Assembly (NCBI GenBank): GCA_029004695.1
Contig: JAQVZB010000015.1
Span: 1 to 18,933 of the forward strand
DNA length: 18,933 bases
Reading direction: 5' to 3'
Source of the DNA: Bacilli bacterium
GTDB taxonomy: Bacteria; Bacillota_I; Bacilli_A; RF39; UBA660
Shown here: positions 1 to 5,839 of the stretch, one piece after another
How the letters are laid out: every line of letters starts with the position of its first letter
Position numbering within the stretch: position 1 is the first letter of the stretch
Made by a program: the position numbers and the translations under genes
Notes under the pieces: model-generated
Told to the model about the DNA's origin: nothing
The model's input: only the letters and a program-made list of their open reading frames with translations
Database searches by the model: none

Positions 1-38
1 AATAAATCTCTATAATTTTGTAGTATAATGTTATTCAT
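1..38 (-). CDS. 5' end of an unidentified leftward gene (partial)
   Basis: On the minus strand an ATG (complement of 36-38) follows a very strong Shine-Dalgarno sequence, AAGGAGG, seven bases upstream. The frame stays open to the window edge, reading MNNIILQNYRDL. Only about 12 codons are visible, so no family can be assigned. The long leader hairpin just upstream and the position at a window edge would fit a mobile-element gene, but that is inference. It diverges from spoVT. Confidence 0.4.
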   Translation of the reverse strand, partial: MNNIILQNYRDL

Positions 39-89
39 GGAAGACCTCCTTAAATGTCTTATTCAACAACATTTTATCATAGGTCTTCC
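39..89 (-). promoter_or_regulatory. Leader hairpin covering the RBS of the leftward gene
   Basis: GGAAGACCT (39-47) and AGGTCTTCC (81-89) are a perfect 9-bp inverted repeat around a 33-nt loop. Read leftward, the 3' arm contains part of the AAGGAGG-TCTTCC ribosome binding site directly before the ATG at 38. If the stem forms in the transcript it would hide the end of the RBS. A role in damping translation or read-through expression is inference. The repeat could instead be part of a mobile-element end. Confidence 0.45.
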
Positions 90-142
90 TTTTTAAGTTT
101 CCTTTCCCCAAACCATTATACACAATCGGTAACAATTTACAT

Positions 143-171
143 TTGCAATATGGACCATTAATATGTATAAT
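143..171 (+). promoter_or_regulatory. Candidate sigma-A promoter upstream of spoVT
   Basis: TTGCAA (143-148), a 17-nt spacer, then TATAAT (166-171). The -10 is a perfect match and the spacing is ideal. The predicted start lies near 178, giving a leader of almost 90 nt before spoVT. In B. subtilis spoVT is read by the forespore factor sigma-G. I could not find a convincing sigma-G element closer to the gene. Confidence 0.5.
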
Positions 172-265
172 ATATATGAAAAAGAAAAAGCGTAAATTGA
201 TATAAAATGCTAAATCTTTTCGTAATAAAAAACAATATTTTTCTTTTAAGAGGGTGTATATGACA

Positions 266-763
266 ATGAGTGAAGACGGATATGTAAGAAAAATAGATGA
301 ATTAGGAAGAATAGTAATCCCTAAAGAATTAAGACAACGATTAAAAATTCAAGAAGGAGAAAATTTAATTATTAATTGTGTAAATAAAAATATTAAAGTA
401 TCAAAATTTTCATATGTAGCTAACAATATAAATTTTATAAAAAAATTGGGAGATATATTTAATTTAATATTTAAATATAATCTTATAATTACTGATTTAG
501 AAAATATAATTTATAGTAATAAATCATTTAAAAATTTGAAAGTAGATTATAAAATAACAACAAATGTCGAAGAATTAAAAGAAATTAATAATATAAAAAT
601 TAATAACGAAATCACAATAAATAGTAATATATTTGTCGGAGAAATCATAGTTTCATCAACAGTAATTGGTATGGTAATTATTTATACAACAGATGCTGAA
701 AATTTATCTTTGCAAACAAGATTTATTGCTGATATTATAAGCGCCCATATCGAAATCATATAA
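266..763 (+). CDS. spoVT: Stage V sporulation regulator SpoVT (AbrB-like DNA-binding domain plus C-terminal GAF-like domain)
   Basis: The N-terminus (DGYVRKIDELGRIVIPKELR, starting at residue 4) is a swapped-hairpin AbrB/MazE-type DNA-binding domain, very like B. subtilis SpoVT. Residues from about 55 to the end match the position and size of its GAF-like sensor domain. The product is 165 aa, slightly under the usual 178. In B. subtilis SpoVT tunes forespore sigma-G genes. I chose ATG 266 because it aligns with homologues and sits 9-11 nt from AGAGGGTG (249-256). ATG 260 and GTG 254 are in frame but crowd the RBS. Here the gene is first in the cluster, whereas in B. subtilis it lies just upstream of the yabM-yabQ genes. 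Only a weak CTAA/TTAG stem with a long T tract separates it from tatD. Confidence 0.88.
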   Translation: MSEDGYVRKIDELGRIVIPKELRQRLKIQEGENLIINCVNKNIKVSKFSYVANNINFIKKLGDIFNLIFKYNLIITDLENIIYSNKSFKNLKVDYKITTNVEELKEINNIKINNEITINSNIFVGEIIVSSTVIGMVIIYTTDAENLSLQTRFIADIISAHIEII

Positions 764-838
764 AGCAATAAAACAATAACTAAAATACTTAGCTTTTTTC
801 TTTTTTTTTTATTATAATATAAATAAGAAGGTGAATTT

Positions 839-1594
839 ATGTATACTGACACCCACTGCCATATATTTTTAAGTGATTATAATAATATAGATTCTATTTT
901 AAAAGAATTAAATCTAAATAAGATAAAAAGAATAATAATTAATGGATACAATTATGAAAGTAATGATGAAATAATAAAATTAGTAAATAAATATAAAAAT
1001 GTATATGGTGCTTTAGGTATTCATCCTAATAATATAGATGATTTTAATGAAAAAACGATAAAACATATAATAAATAATATTAATCATCCGAAAATAATAG
1101 CCATTGGAGAAATCGGTTTAGATTATTATAGAAATATTAACAATAAAAATAATCAAAAAGCGCTTTTAATAAATATGTTAAATATTGCAAAAGATTATAA
1201 TAAACCAGTAATTATACATAATAGACAATCAACTGCTGATTTATTAAAAATATTAAAAGAGTATAAAGTCAAAGGAGTGATTCATTCTTTTTCTGGAAGT
1301 TATGAAACAGCTGATGAGTTCATTAAGTTAGGTTTTAAATTAGGTATAAATGGTATTATTACTTTTAAAAATAGTAAGCTTAATGAAGTTTTAAACAAAA
1401 TACCTATCGATAATATTTTATTAGAAACTGATTCACCTTATTTAACACCAGAACCCTATAGAGGTAAACAAAATGAGCCGAAATATATAAATTATATTGC
1501 TAAAAAGATAAGCAATATTTATAATTTATCAGAAAAAGATTTATCGTTTTATTTGGAGAATAATTTTAATTCTCTTTTTGACATTAAATCCTAA
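839..1594 (+). CDS. tatD: TatD-family metal-dependent deoxyribonuclease
   Basis: This 251-aa protein has the full set of TatD amidohydrolase-fold motifs: TDTHCH at residues 3-8 for metal binding, GEIGLDYYR with the bridging glutamate and conserved Asp, PVIIHNR and VIHSFSG with metal histidines, and LLETDSPYLTP near the C-terminus. Family members are Mg-dependent DNases or exonucleases linked to DNA quality control. The start is fixed by AAGAAGGTGA (826-834). It is the counterpart of B. subtilis yabD, which also sits upstream of yabE and ksgA, so both sequence and context agree. A TATAAT lies at 813-818 but its -35 is poor. Confidence 0.93.
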   Translation: MYTDTHCHIFLSDYNNIDSILKELNLNKIKRIIINGYNYESNDEIIKLVNKYKNVYGALGIHPNNIDDFNEKTIKHIINNINHPKIIAIGEIGLDYYRNINNKNNQKALLINMLNIAKDYNKPVIIHNRQSTADLLKILKEYKVKGVIHSFSGSYETADEFIKLGFKLGINGIITFKNSKLNEVLNKIPIDNILLETDSPYLTPEPYRGKQNEPKYINYIAKKISNIYNLSEKDLSFYLENNFNSLFDIKS

Positions 1595-1606
1595 TAATGT
1601 TAAAAT
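1578..1606 (+). promoter_or_regulatory. Strong extended -10 sigma-A promoter for the 3D-domain gene
   Basis: A perfect TTGACA (1578-1583) is followed by a 17-nt spacer and TAAAAT (1601-1606) preceded by TGT, an extended -10. The -35 lies inside the last codons of tatD. The predicted start is near 1613, directly at the Shine-Dalgarno of the next gene, so the leader would be only about 12 nt. Confidence 0.75.
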
Positions 1607-1624
1607 AATTATAGGGAGAACAAT

Positions 1625-2173
1625 ATGAAAAGTATTAATAAAAAGAATATTAAAAAGTTTATTAGAGCAATTATTTTAATTACTTTTTTATTATCATGTA
1701 ATCAAATATATATACCTAAAGCAGAAAGTAAAATTTCTAATGAAAACCTAAATAAAACGTTAGATTTACATGCTATGGCTGTTAAATATGATGAACTAGT
1801 ACAAAATGACTTGTACACTCCTATAGATACTTATAATGGTGATTTAACAGGATATGTAGCAGATTGTCCATTATGTGGAGGCACACTTGGTTGTACTGGC
1901 GAAGATGTTTTAACAAATCGTATTACTACTCATAATGATAAAGAATATGGAGTTGTTAATATTGTGGCATCATCTAAAAATTTACCATGTGGATCAATTA
2001 TTCAATTTTCTTTTCCTAATATTTCAAATGAAAAAATAACAGCTATAGTTCTTGATAGAGGGGTAGTAGGAACTTCTATTGATTTATTAGTAGAAAATAT
2101 TAATTATGCTAAGAGCAATATTGGTAGAAATCAAATAAGTTATGATATTTTACGATTGGGATATGAAAGATAG
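1625..2173 (+). CDS. Exported 3D-domain-like protein in the yabE position
   Basis: The 182-aa product begins with a basic stretch and a hydrophobic helix (about residues 14-32). The helix ends in FLLSC, which could be an imperfect lipobox or simply a signal anchor. The C-terminal half (about 75-180) resembles the 3D/double-psi beta-barrel fold of YabE, YuiC and MltA: a cysteine-rich CPLCGG turn, then GVVNIVAS, LPCGSIIQF, and VLDRGV...SIDLL with conserved aspartates. Such domains act on peptidoglycan, as Rpf/stationary-phase-type muralytic enzymes. The G5 and repeat domains of B. subtilis YabE are absent. Position between tatD and ksgA supports a yabE counterpart, but the sequence is divergent and activity is inferred. 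The start is supported by a GGGAGAA site and a strong promoter. Confidence 0.7.
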   Translation: MKSINKKNIKKFIRAIILITFLLSCNQIYIPKAESKISNENLNKTLDLHAMAVKYDELVQNDLYTPIDTYNGDLTGYVADCPLCGGTLGCTGEDVLTNRITTHNDKEYGVVNIVASSKNLPCGSIIQFSFPNISNEKITAIVLDRGVVGTSIDLLVENINYAKSNIGRNQISYDILRLGYER

Positions 2174-2215
2174 TACTTTTTTCTTTTTTTATGATAAAAT
2201 ATTTATGTGATAAAA

Positions 2216-2995
2216 ATGAATAAATTTAATTTTAAAAAAAAATATGGTCAAAATTTTTTATTAGATATTAATATCATTAACAAAATAATAAATGAAATTT
2301 CTGCATTAAAAAATGATTTAATAATTGAAATTGGAGCTGGTAGTGGTAATTTAACATCAAAATTAAAGTTATTGAATCCTAAAATTATAGCTTATGAAAT
2401 AGATCTGGAAACGGCAGAATATTTAAATAAATTACAATCAGAAAATGTAAAAATAGTATATGATGATTTTATAAAAAGAGATATAAATAAAGATTTAAAT
2501 TATTATTCTTATAATGATTTGTATATTGTCGGAAATTTGCCATATTATATAACAACTTCAATTATAAAAAAAATAATCAATAGTAATTTAAAACCTAAAG
2601 AAATGATCTTTATGGTTCAAAAAGAAGTTGCTGATAGATTAGTAGCAAAACCAGGAAAAAAAGAATATGGATACATAACAGTATATCTTAATTATTATTT
2701 TGAAATTAATAAAATATTTAATGTTAATAAACAATCATTTATACCAGTTCCAAAAGTGGATAGCTCGGTTATAAAATTTATATCTTCAAATAAATATAAA
2801 GTTTTAGATGAAAATAAATTTTTTATTTTACTTAAAGATTCTTTTCAATATAAAAGAAAAACCTTGTTAAATAATTTAAAAAAATATAATAAAGAAATTA
2901 TTGAGAAAATATTATTAAAAAATAACATTAATTTAAATGTCCGAGCTGAACAGTTATCAATTGAAATATTTATAGAAATATCAAATGCTTTATAG
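2216..2995 (+). CDS. rsmA: 16S rRNA (adenine1518/1519-N6)-dimethyltransferase RsmA/KsgA
   Basis: This is a 259-aa Rossmann-fold methyltransferase. KKYGQNFL at the N-terminus is the family signature, IEIGAGSGNLT is the SAM-binding motif I, and NLPYYITTSII is the catalytic N-L-P-Y motif. PVPKVDSSV and the helical C-terminal domain follow. RsmA dimethylates two adjacent adenosines in helix 45 of 16S rRNA late in 30S assembly. I prefer ATG 2216; GTG 2207 is in frame and would add three residues, but GTGAT at 2207-2211 looks more like a weak Shine-Dalgarno tail. In B. subtilis rnmV (RNase M5) precedes ksgA; here it is missing from the cluster. A terminator hairpin overlaps the stop codon. Confidence 0.95.
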   Translation: MNKFNFKKKYGQNFLLDINIINKIINEISALKNDLIIEIGAGSGNLTSKLKLLNPKIIAYEIDLETAEYLNKLQSENVKIVYDDFIKRDINKDLNYYSYNDLYIVGNLPYYITTSIIKKIINSNLKPKEMIFMVQKEVADRLVAKPGKKEYGYITVYLNYYFEINKIFNVNKQSFIPVPKVDSSVIKFISSNKYKVLDENKFFILLKDSFQYKRKTLLNNLKKYNKEIIEKILLKNNINLNVRAEQLSIEIFIEISNAL

Positions 2996-3005
2996 CATTT
3001 TTTTT
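2983..3005 (+). terminator. Intrinsic terminator overlapping the rsmA stop codon
   Basis: AAATGCT (2983-2989) and AGCATTT (2994-3000) form a 7-bp stem with a TTAT loop. The TAG stop lies across loop and stem, and the T tract runs on to 3005. It separates rsmA from the sporulation gene yabG. Confidence 0.7.
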
Positions 3006-3006
3006 A

Positions 3007-3028
3007 TTAATAAGAATACACTTATTAA
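3007..3028 (+). repeat. Inverted repeat abutting the yabG ribosome binding site
   Basis: TTAATAAG (3007-3014) and CTTATTAA (3021-3028) are a perfect 8-bp inverted repeat with a 6-nt loop. The 3' arm ends one base into AAGGTGA, the yabG Shine-Dalgarno. It could be an operator or an mRNA stem that limits ribosome access. No clear sigma-K promoter was found here, although B. subtilis yabG is sigma-K dependent. Confidence 0.35.
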
Positions 3029-3037
3029 GGTGAACTT

Positions 3038-3811
3038 ATGAAAATAAAAAAAGGAGATTACGTTACAAGAAAAAGTTATAATCATGATACGATATTTAAA
3101 GTTTTAAATATTCAAGATGATGTTTGCTATTTAAAAGGTGTCGATGTACGTTTATATGCTGATAGTATAATTTCTGATTTAGAAATATATAAAAATAAAA
3201 ATAATGATAATTTTGAAAAAATCGCTGATGATATAGAATTGTTAGATCGAAGTGAATATTTTTTTATGCCTGCTAAAATATTACATTTTGATGGTGATGC
3301 AGAATATTTACAGCGATGTTTAAACTTTTACAAAAAAGTAAAAATTAAAGCAGTTGGTAAAGTTATAAAAGAAGAATTGTTACCTTTAAAAATATACAAG
3401 TATCTTCAAGAATATCTTCCGGATATAGTTATAATAACCGGACATGATGCTTATTATCGAAAAAAAGGGTCTCAAGATGATATAAATAATTATAAAAATT
3501 CCAGGTATTTTTGTGATTCAATTAGAGTGGCAAGAAAATACGAAAAAAGTCATGATAAATTAGTTATTATAGCTGGAGCATGTCAAAGTAGTTATGAAGA
3601 CTTAATAAGGAACGGAGCAAATTATGCTTCAAGTCCCAAAAGAGTAAATATTCATGCTCTTGATCCAGCAATAATAGCATCTACAATTGCATTAACGGAA
3701 AAAAACTCTCCAGTAGATTTATTAGAAACTCTATCTAAGACAAAGTATGGTTCAAATGGAATGGGAGGAATAAAAGGAAATGGACTTATGTTTGTGGGGT
3801 ATCCGAGATGA
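3038..3811 (+). CDS. yabG: Sporulation-specific cysteine protease YabG
   Basis: The 257-aa protein matches the YabG family (usually near 290 aa) along most of its length. It has an N-terminal SH3-like MKIKKGDYVTRKSY segment, then ITGHD with His136, AGACQSSYE with Cys182, and GANYASSPKRVNIHALDP. The conserved His and Cys are 46 residues apart and are the likely catalytic pair. YabG is made in the mother cell late in sporulation and processes coat proteins; in Clostridioides it also processes germination proteins. The start follows AAGGTGA (3028-3033) after a terminator and an inverted repeat. The stop overlaps the veg start as ATGA, so the two are translationally coupled. Confidence 0.93.
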   Translation: MKIKKGDYVTRKSYNHDTIFKVLNIQDDVCYLKGVDVRLYADSIISDLEIYKNKNNDNFEKIADDIELLDRSEYFFMPAKILHFDGDAEYLQRCLNFYKKVKIKAVGKVIKEELLPLKIYKYLQEYLPDIVIITGHDAYYRKKGSQDDINNYKNSRYFCDSIRVARKYEKSHDKLVIIAGACQSSYEDLIRNGANYASSPKRVNIHALDPAIIASTIALTEKNSPVDLLETLSKTKYGSNGMGGIKGNGLMFVGYPR

Positions 3812-4017
3812 TTGATAAAATAAAAAGTGATATTTTTAAACATTTTAATAAAGAAGTAAAAATTATATCCAAAGAAAATAGGAATAGGAATGAAATATTC
3901 TTTGGCAACATTGTCGAAATATATTCTCATGTTTTTATAGTAAGTAACGGTATTGAAACAAAAAGTTATAGTTATTCTGATATTCTTGCTAGGGATGTTC
4001 AAATTACATTTTTATAA
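3808..4017 (+). CDS. veg: Veg family protein
   Basis: This 69-aa protein aligns with B. subtilis Veg (86 aa): an N-terminal DKIKSDI helix, a beta-strand core with VFIV, and the signature SYSYSDILARDVQITF. Veg is a small abundant protein linked to biofilm-gene control and early spore outgrowth in B. subtilis. It starts inside the yabG stop (ATGA at 3808-3811), the same neighbour order as in B. subtilis. The shorter length reflects loss of the variable C-terminal tail and a shorter N-terminus. The coupling to yabG suggests late sporulation expression, unlike the strong vegetative promoter in B. subtilis; this is inference. Confidence 0.87.
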   Translation: MIDKIKSDIFKHFNKEVKIISKENRNRNEIFFGNIVEIYSHVFIVSNGIETKSYSYSDILARDVQITFL

Positions 4018-4022
4018 AAGTG

Positions 4023-4051
4023 TTGCATTTTTAAAAATAATAATATAAAAT
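4023..4051 (+). promoter_or_regulatory. Sigma-A-type promoter for spoVG
   Basis: TTGCAT (4023-4028), a 17-nt spacer and TAAAAT (4046-4051). The predicted start is near 4058. B. subtilis spoVG is the classic sigma-H gene, but I see no convincing sigma-H pair here. Confidence 0.55.
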
Positions 4052-4086
4052 GTTAATAAGTGGAAATTTTTAGAAGGAGTGGAAGT

Positions 4087-4344
4087 ATGAAAATTACGTC
4101 GGTAAGTGTTCGCAAAGTGGAAAAAGAAGGCTCTAGAATGAAAGGTATTGCTTCTGTACTATTAGGTGATGCATTTGCTGTTCACGACATTCGGATTATT
4201 GAAGGAGACAACGGTTTATTTATAGCAATGCCTAGTCGAAAAACAGCAACAGGCAACTATAGAGATATAGCACACCCTATTAATCCAGATGTACGTAAAC
4301 TGTTTGAAGATGCTATTCTTGAAGAATATAAAAAAGCCGAATAA
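4087..4344 (+). CDS. spoVG: Septation/sporulation regulator SpoVG
   Basis: The 85-aa protein is unmistakable: MKITSVSVRKV at the start, GIASVLLGDAFAVHDIRIIEG, LFIAMPSRKT, then YRDIAHPINPDVR. SpoVG is a site-specific DNA- and RNA-binding protein that affects asymmetric septation in bacilli and virulence or envelope genes in other Firmicutes. I chose ATG 4087 because AGAAGGAGTG (4072-4081) precedes it and homologues start there. An upstream in-frame ATG at 4060 has no RBS and lies at the expected transcription start. A palindromic terminator overlaps the stop codon, so it is a single-gene unit. Confidence 0.96.
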   Translation: MKITSVSVRKVEKEGSRMKGIASVLLGDAFAVHDIRIIEGDNGLFIAMPSRKTATGNYRDIAHPINPDVRKLFEDAILEEYKKAE

Positions 4345-4365
4345 ACCGCTATAGCGGTTTTTTTA
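4343..4365 (+). terminator. Intrinsic terminator of spoVG
   Basis: AAACCGC (4343-4349), loop TATA, GCGGTTT (4354-4360) and a T tract to about 4364. The whole 18 bases form a perfect palindrome, and its first bases are the end of the TAA stop. Confidence 0.85.
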
Positions 4366-4373
4366 TGTTTTAT

Positions 4374-4401
4374 TCATAAAATTTATCCTTTAGCATAACA
4401 T
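4374..4401 (+). promoter_or_regulatory. Possible mother-cell (sigma-E-like) promoter for yabPQ
   Basis: CATAACAT (4394-4401) resembles the sigma-E -10 consensus CATACAAT, and TCATAAA (4374-4380) lies 13 nt upstream as a weak -35. B. subtilis yabP is controlled by sigma-E, and the spoVG terminator means yabPQ need their own promoter. The match is suggestive only. Confidence 0.3.
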
Positions 4402-4416
4402 TATATAGGAGGAACT

Positions 4417-4698
4417 ATGGATAAAATGATTGATGTACCAGCTTTCACACATGTAGTAAAAATAAATGATAGAAAAAACATTATCATAAGTGGAATAAAA
4501 AAGATAATAAGTTTTGATGATAAAGTATTTTTATTAGAATCATCTTTAGGTAATATTATAATAAAAGGAAGTACGCTAGAAATGATAAAACTTGATACAT
4601 TAGAAGGAAATGTTTCTATTAAAGGTAAAATCGATAGTTTTATGTATACAGATATAGCAAATAAGGAAAATTCAATTATTAGCAAATTATTTAAATGA
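4417..4698 (+). CDS. yabP: Sporulation protein YabP
   Basis: The 93-aa sequence aligns with B. subtilis YabP (about 100 aa): SFDDKVFLLESSLGNIIIKG, then LDTLEGNVSIKGKIDSFMY, and the SKLFK ending. YabP and YqfC belong to one family and are made in the mother cell. YabP is needed, with YabQ, for efficient sporulation and cortex formation. The start is fixed by ATAGGAGGAAC before ATG 4417. The stop overlaps yabQ by four bases (ATGA at 4695-4698), implying coupled translation, as expected for this conserved pair. Confidence 0.9.
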   Translation: MDKMIDVPAFTHVVKINDRKNIIISGIKKIISFDDKVFLLESSLGNIIIKGSTLEMIKLDTLEGNVSIKGKIDSFMYTDIANKENSIISKLFK

Positions 4699-4958
4699 AA
4701 CAATTTGTATTATTATTAATTTCATTTTGTTATGGAAGTCTCAGTGGGTTTTTTTATTACTTATTTTTTAATAAAGTTTTAGAAAAGTTTTCAACATTAA
4801 TATTAAAAACATTTTTTTTTATAATAATAACATTATTATATATAATTTTAATATACTTATTAAATAATGGATCTATTCATTTATATATGAAATTTTTACT
4901 TATAGGAGGTTTTATATTTACATTAAAGATGTCAAAAATATGTAAAAAAATCAATTAA
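4695..4958 (+). CDS. yabQ: Spore cortex biosynthesis membrane protein YabQ
   Basis: The 87-aa protein is very hydrophobic, with about three membrane segments (near residues 4-22, 33-57 and 66-81). It keeps the YabQ pattern of a short helix, a conserved G.L.GFFYY segment and a basic C-terminal tail. YabQ sits in the outer forespore membrane and is needed for cortex peptidoglycan formation in B. subtilis. It is shorter than the usual length. Sequence similarity alone would be modest for so hydrophobic a protein. The assignment rests strongly on the ATGA overlap with yabP and on divIC following directly. Confidence 0.8.
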   Translation: MKQFVLLLISFCYGSLSGFFYYLFFNKVLEKFSTLILKTFFFIIITLLYIILIYLLNNGSIHLYMKFLLIGGFIFTLKMSKICKKIN

Positions 4959-4991
4959 TAGTAATATTATTATATAACCGTTAAAAATTAA

Positions 4992-5000
4992 TGTTATAAT
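4992..5000 (+). promoter_or_regulatory. Extended -10 promoter element for divIC
   Basis: TG-T-TATAAT (4992-5000) is a perfect extended -10 without a recognisable -35. The predicted start is near 5007, about 18 nt before the divIC ATG. Confidence 0.5.
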
Positions 5001-5024
5001 CAATATGCGGAGCGTGTATATTTT

Positions 5025-5318
5025 ATGAAATCAATATCAAAAAAAGACAAACGCAGATTTTTTATTTGGACTCTATTAATAACAGTAATAGTTTCTTATT
5101 TAGGTGTCTTTACATATAATTATTGGAATAAAATATTAAAAAACGTTGAACTAAAAGAAGAATTAAAAATAAAATATGAACAATCATTAGCCGAAGAAAA
5201 AAAATTAAGTAGTGAAGTTACTAAACTACAAGATCCTAATTATATTGCAAAGTATGCAAGAGAAAAATATATGTATTCAAAAGATGGAGAAATTATTATT
5301 CGAATTACTGAAGATTGA
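5025..5318 (+). CDS. divIC: Cell division protein DivIC/FtsB family (septum formation initiator)
   Basis: The 97-aa bitopic protein has a short basic N-terminus, one membrane helix (about residues 13-31), a charged coiled coil (about 34-67) and the family's DPNYIAKYAREKYMYSKDGE segment before a short beta tail. DivIC joins FtsL and DivIB/FtsQ in the divisome at mid-cell and at the sporulation septum. Its place after yabP-yabQ is the same as in B. subtilis, where yabR and spoIIE follow; here ssrA follows instead. The RBS is weak (GGAG at 5009-5012, 12 nt before ATG), which may keep expression low. The stop codon lies inside the -35 of ssrA. Confidence 0.92.
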   Translation: MKSISKKDKRRFFIWTLLITVIVSYLGVFTYNYWNKILKNVELKEELKIKYEQSLAEEKKLSSEVTKLQDPNYIAKYAREKYMYSKDGEIIIRITED

Positions 5319-5343
5319 TATTTTCCTTAAAATATGCTAAAAT
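5315..5343 (+). promoter_or_regulatory. Promoter of ssrA
   Basis: TTGATA (5315-5320), a 17-nt spacer and TAAAAT (5338-5343) with TGC just before it (extended -10). The -10 ends 8 nt before the mature tmRNA 5' end at 5352. The -35 overlaps the divIC stop. Confidence 0.8.
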
Positions 5344-5351
5344 ACTAGTAC

Positions 5352-5701
5352 GGGGCCGTTTTGGTTTCGACAGAATAATTAAAGTATTGTTTGCAAATGG
5401 TTGCTGTCCTAAACAGTACAGTTTAGTAAAAATAACTGACAAATTTAATTTTAACAAAGCTCTTTCATACGCTTAATAAGCTTTAGAGCACTATTATTTT
5501 ACTGGTCTCACAAAGTAATATAATAGTTAATAATAGTGAGATATAATTATAAACGTTTTATTTATAATTGAAAAAATTAAAACTTAGCTAAAGTTTTTTT
5601 GTTAGATTTTAATACTTTAGTGAAATAACAATCTAAATATATTTGTAGACGGCAATATTTTTGTATTTTGGACAGCAGTTCAATTCTGCTCGGCTCCACC
5701 A
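5352..5701 (+). ncRNA. ssrA: Transfer-messenger RNA (tmRNA)
   Basis: tmRNA rescues ribosomes stalled on broken mRNAs and tags the product for proteolysis. The 5' end GGGGCCG pairs with CGGCTCC before ACCA at the 3' end, a 7-bp acceptor stem with the G3-U70 pair that marks it for alanine. TTTTGGTTTCGAC after the 5' strand is the tmRNA signature, and a T arm (GCAGTTCAATTCTGC) precedes the encoded CCA. The resume codon is placed after TTAGTA at 5429. The tag reads KITDKFNFNKALSYA and ends at two TAA codons (5474-5479), inside the stem formed by GCTCT and AGAGC. Length of 350 nt is normal for a one-piece tmRNA. The terminal LSYA departs from the common LAA degron. Confidence 0.97.
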
Positions 5702-5707
5702 TAATTA

Positions 5708-5737
5708 AAAAAAATGACTCCTTTAAGGAGTTTTTTA
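5708..5737 (+). terminator. Intrinsic terminator of ssrA
   Basis: ACTCC (5717-5721), loop TTTAA, GGAGT (5727-5731) and a six-T tract. A matching A run precedes the stem, so it could also work leftward. Confidence 0.85.
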
Positions 5738-5792
5738 ACGATTTTAATTATTAAATAATTAATTTAAATTTCGGTCTTTTTATAAAAAACAT

Positions 5793-5821
5793 TTGCTTAA
5801 TTAAATAAAAAAAGTTATGAT
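5793..5821 (+). promoter_or_regulatory. Promoter of the thioredoxin-fold gene cluster
   Basis: TTGCTT (5793-5798), a 17-nt spacer and TATGAT (5816-5821). The predicted start is at about 5828, the first base of AAGGAGGT, so the leader would be about 12 nt. Confidence 0.6.
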
Positions 5822-5839
5822 ATAAATAAGGAGGTAAAT

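Noticed and set aside
3652..4002. Open frame of 116 codons on the minus strand across yabG and veg
   Set aside because: It is fully covered by two well-supported plus-strand genes, has no RBS and has no recognisable protein features.
4018..4086. Sigma-H promoter expected for spoVG
   Set aside because: No sigma-H hexamer pair at suitable spacing could be seen; a sigma-A-like pair fits better.
4401..4703. Minus-strand open frame of 100 codons opposite yabP
   Set aside because: It mirrors yabP almost exactly, and its hydrophobic product is an artefact of A+T-rich complementary codons.
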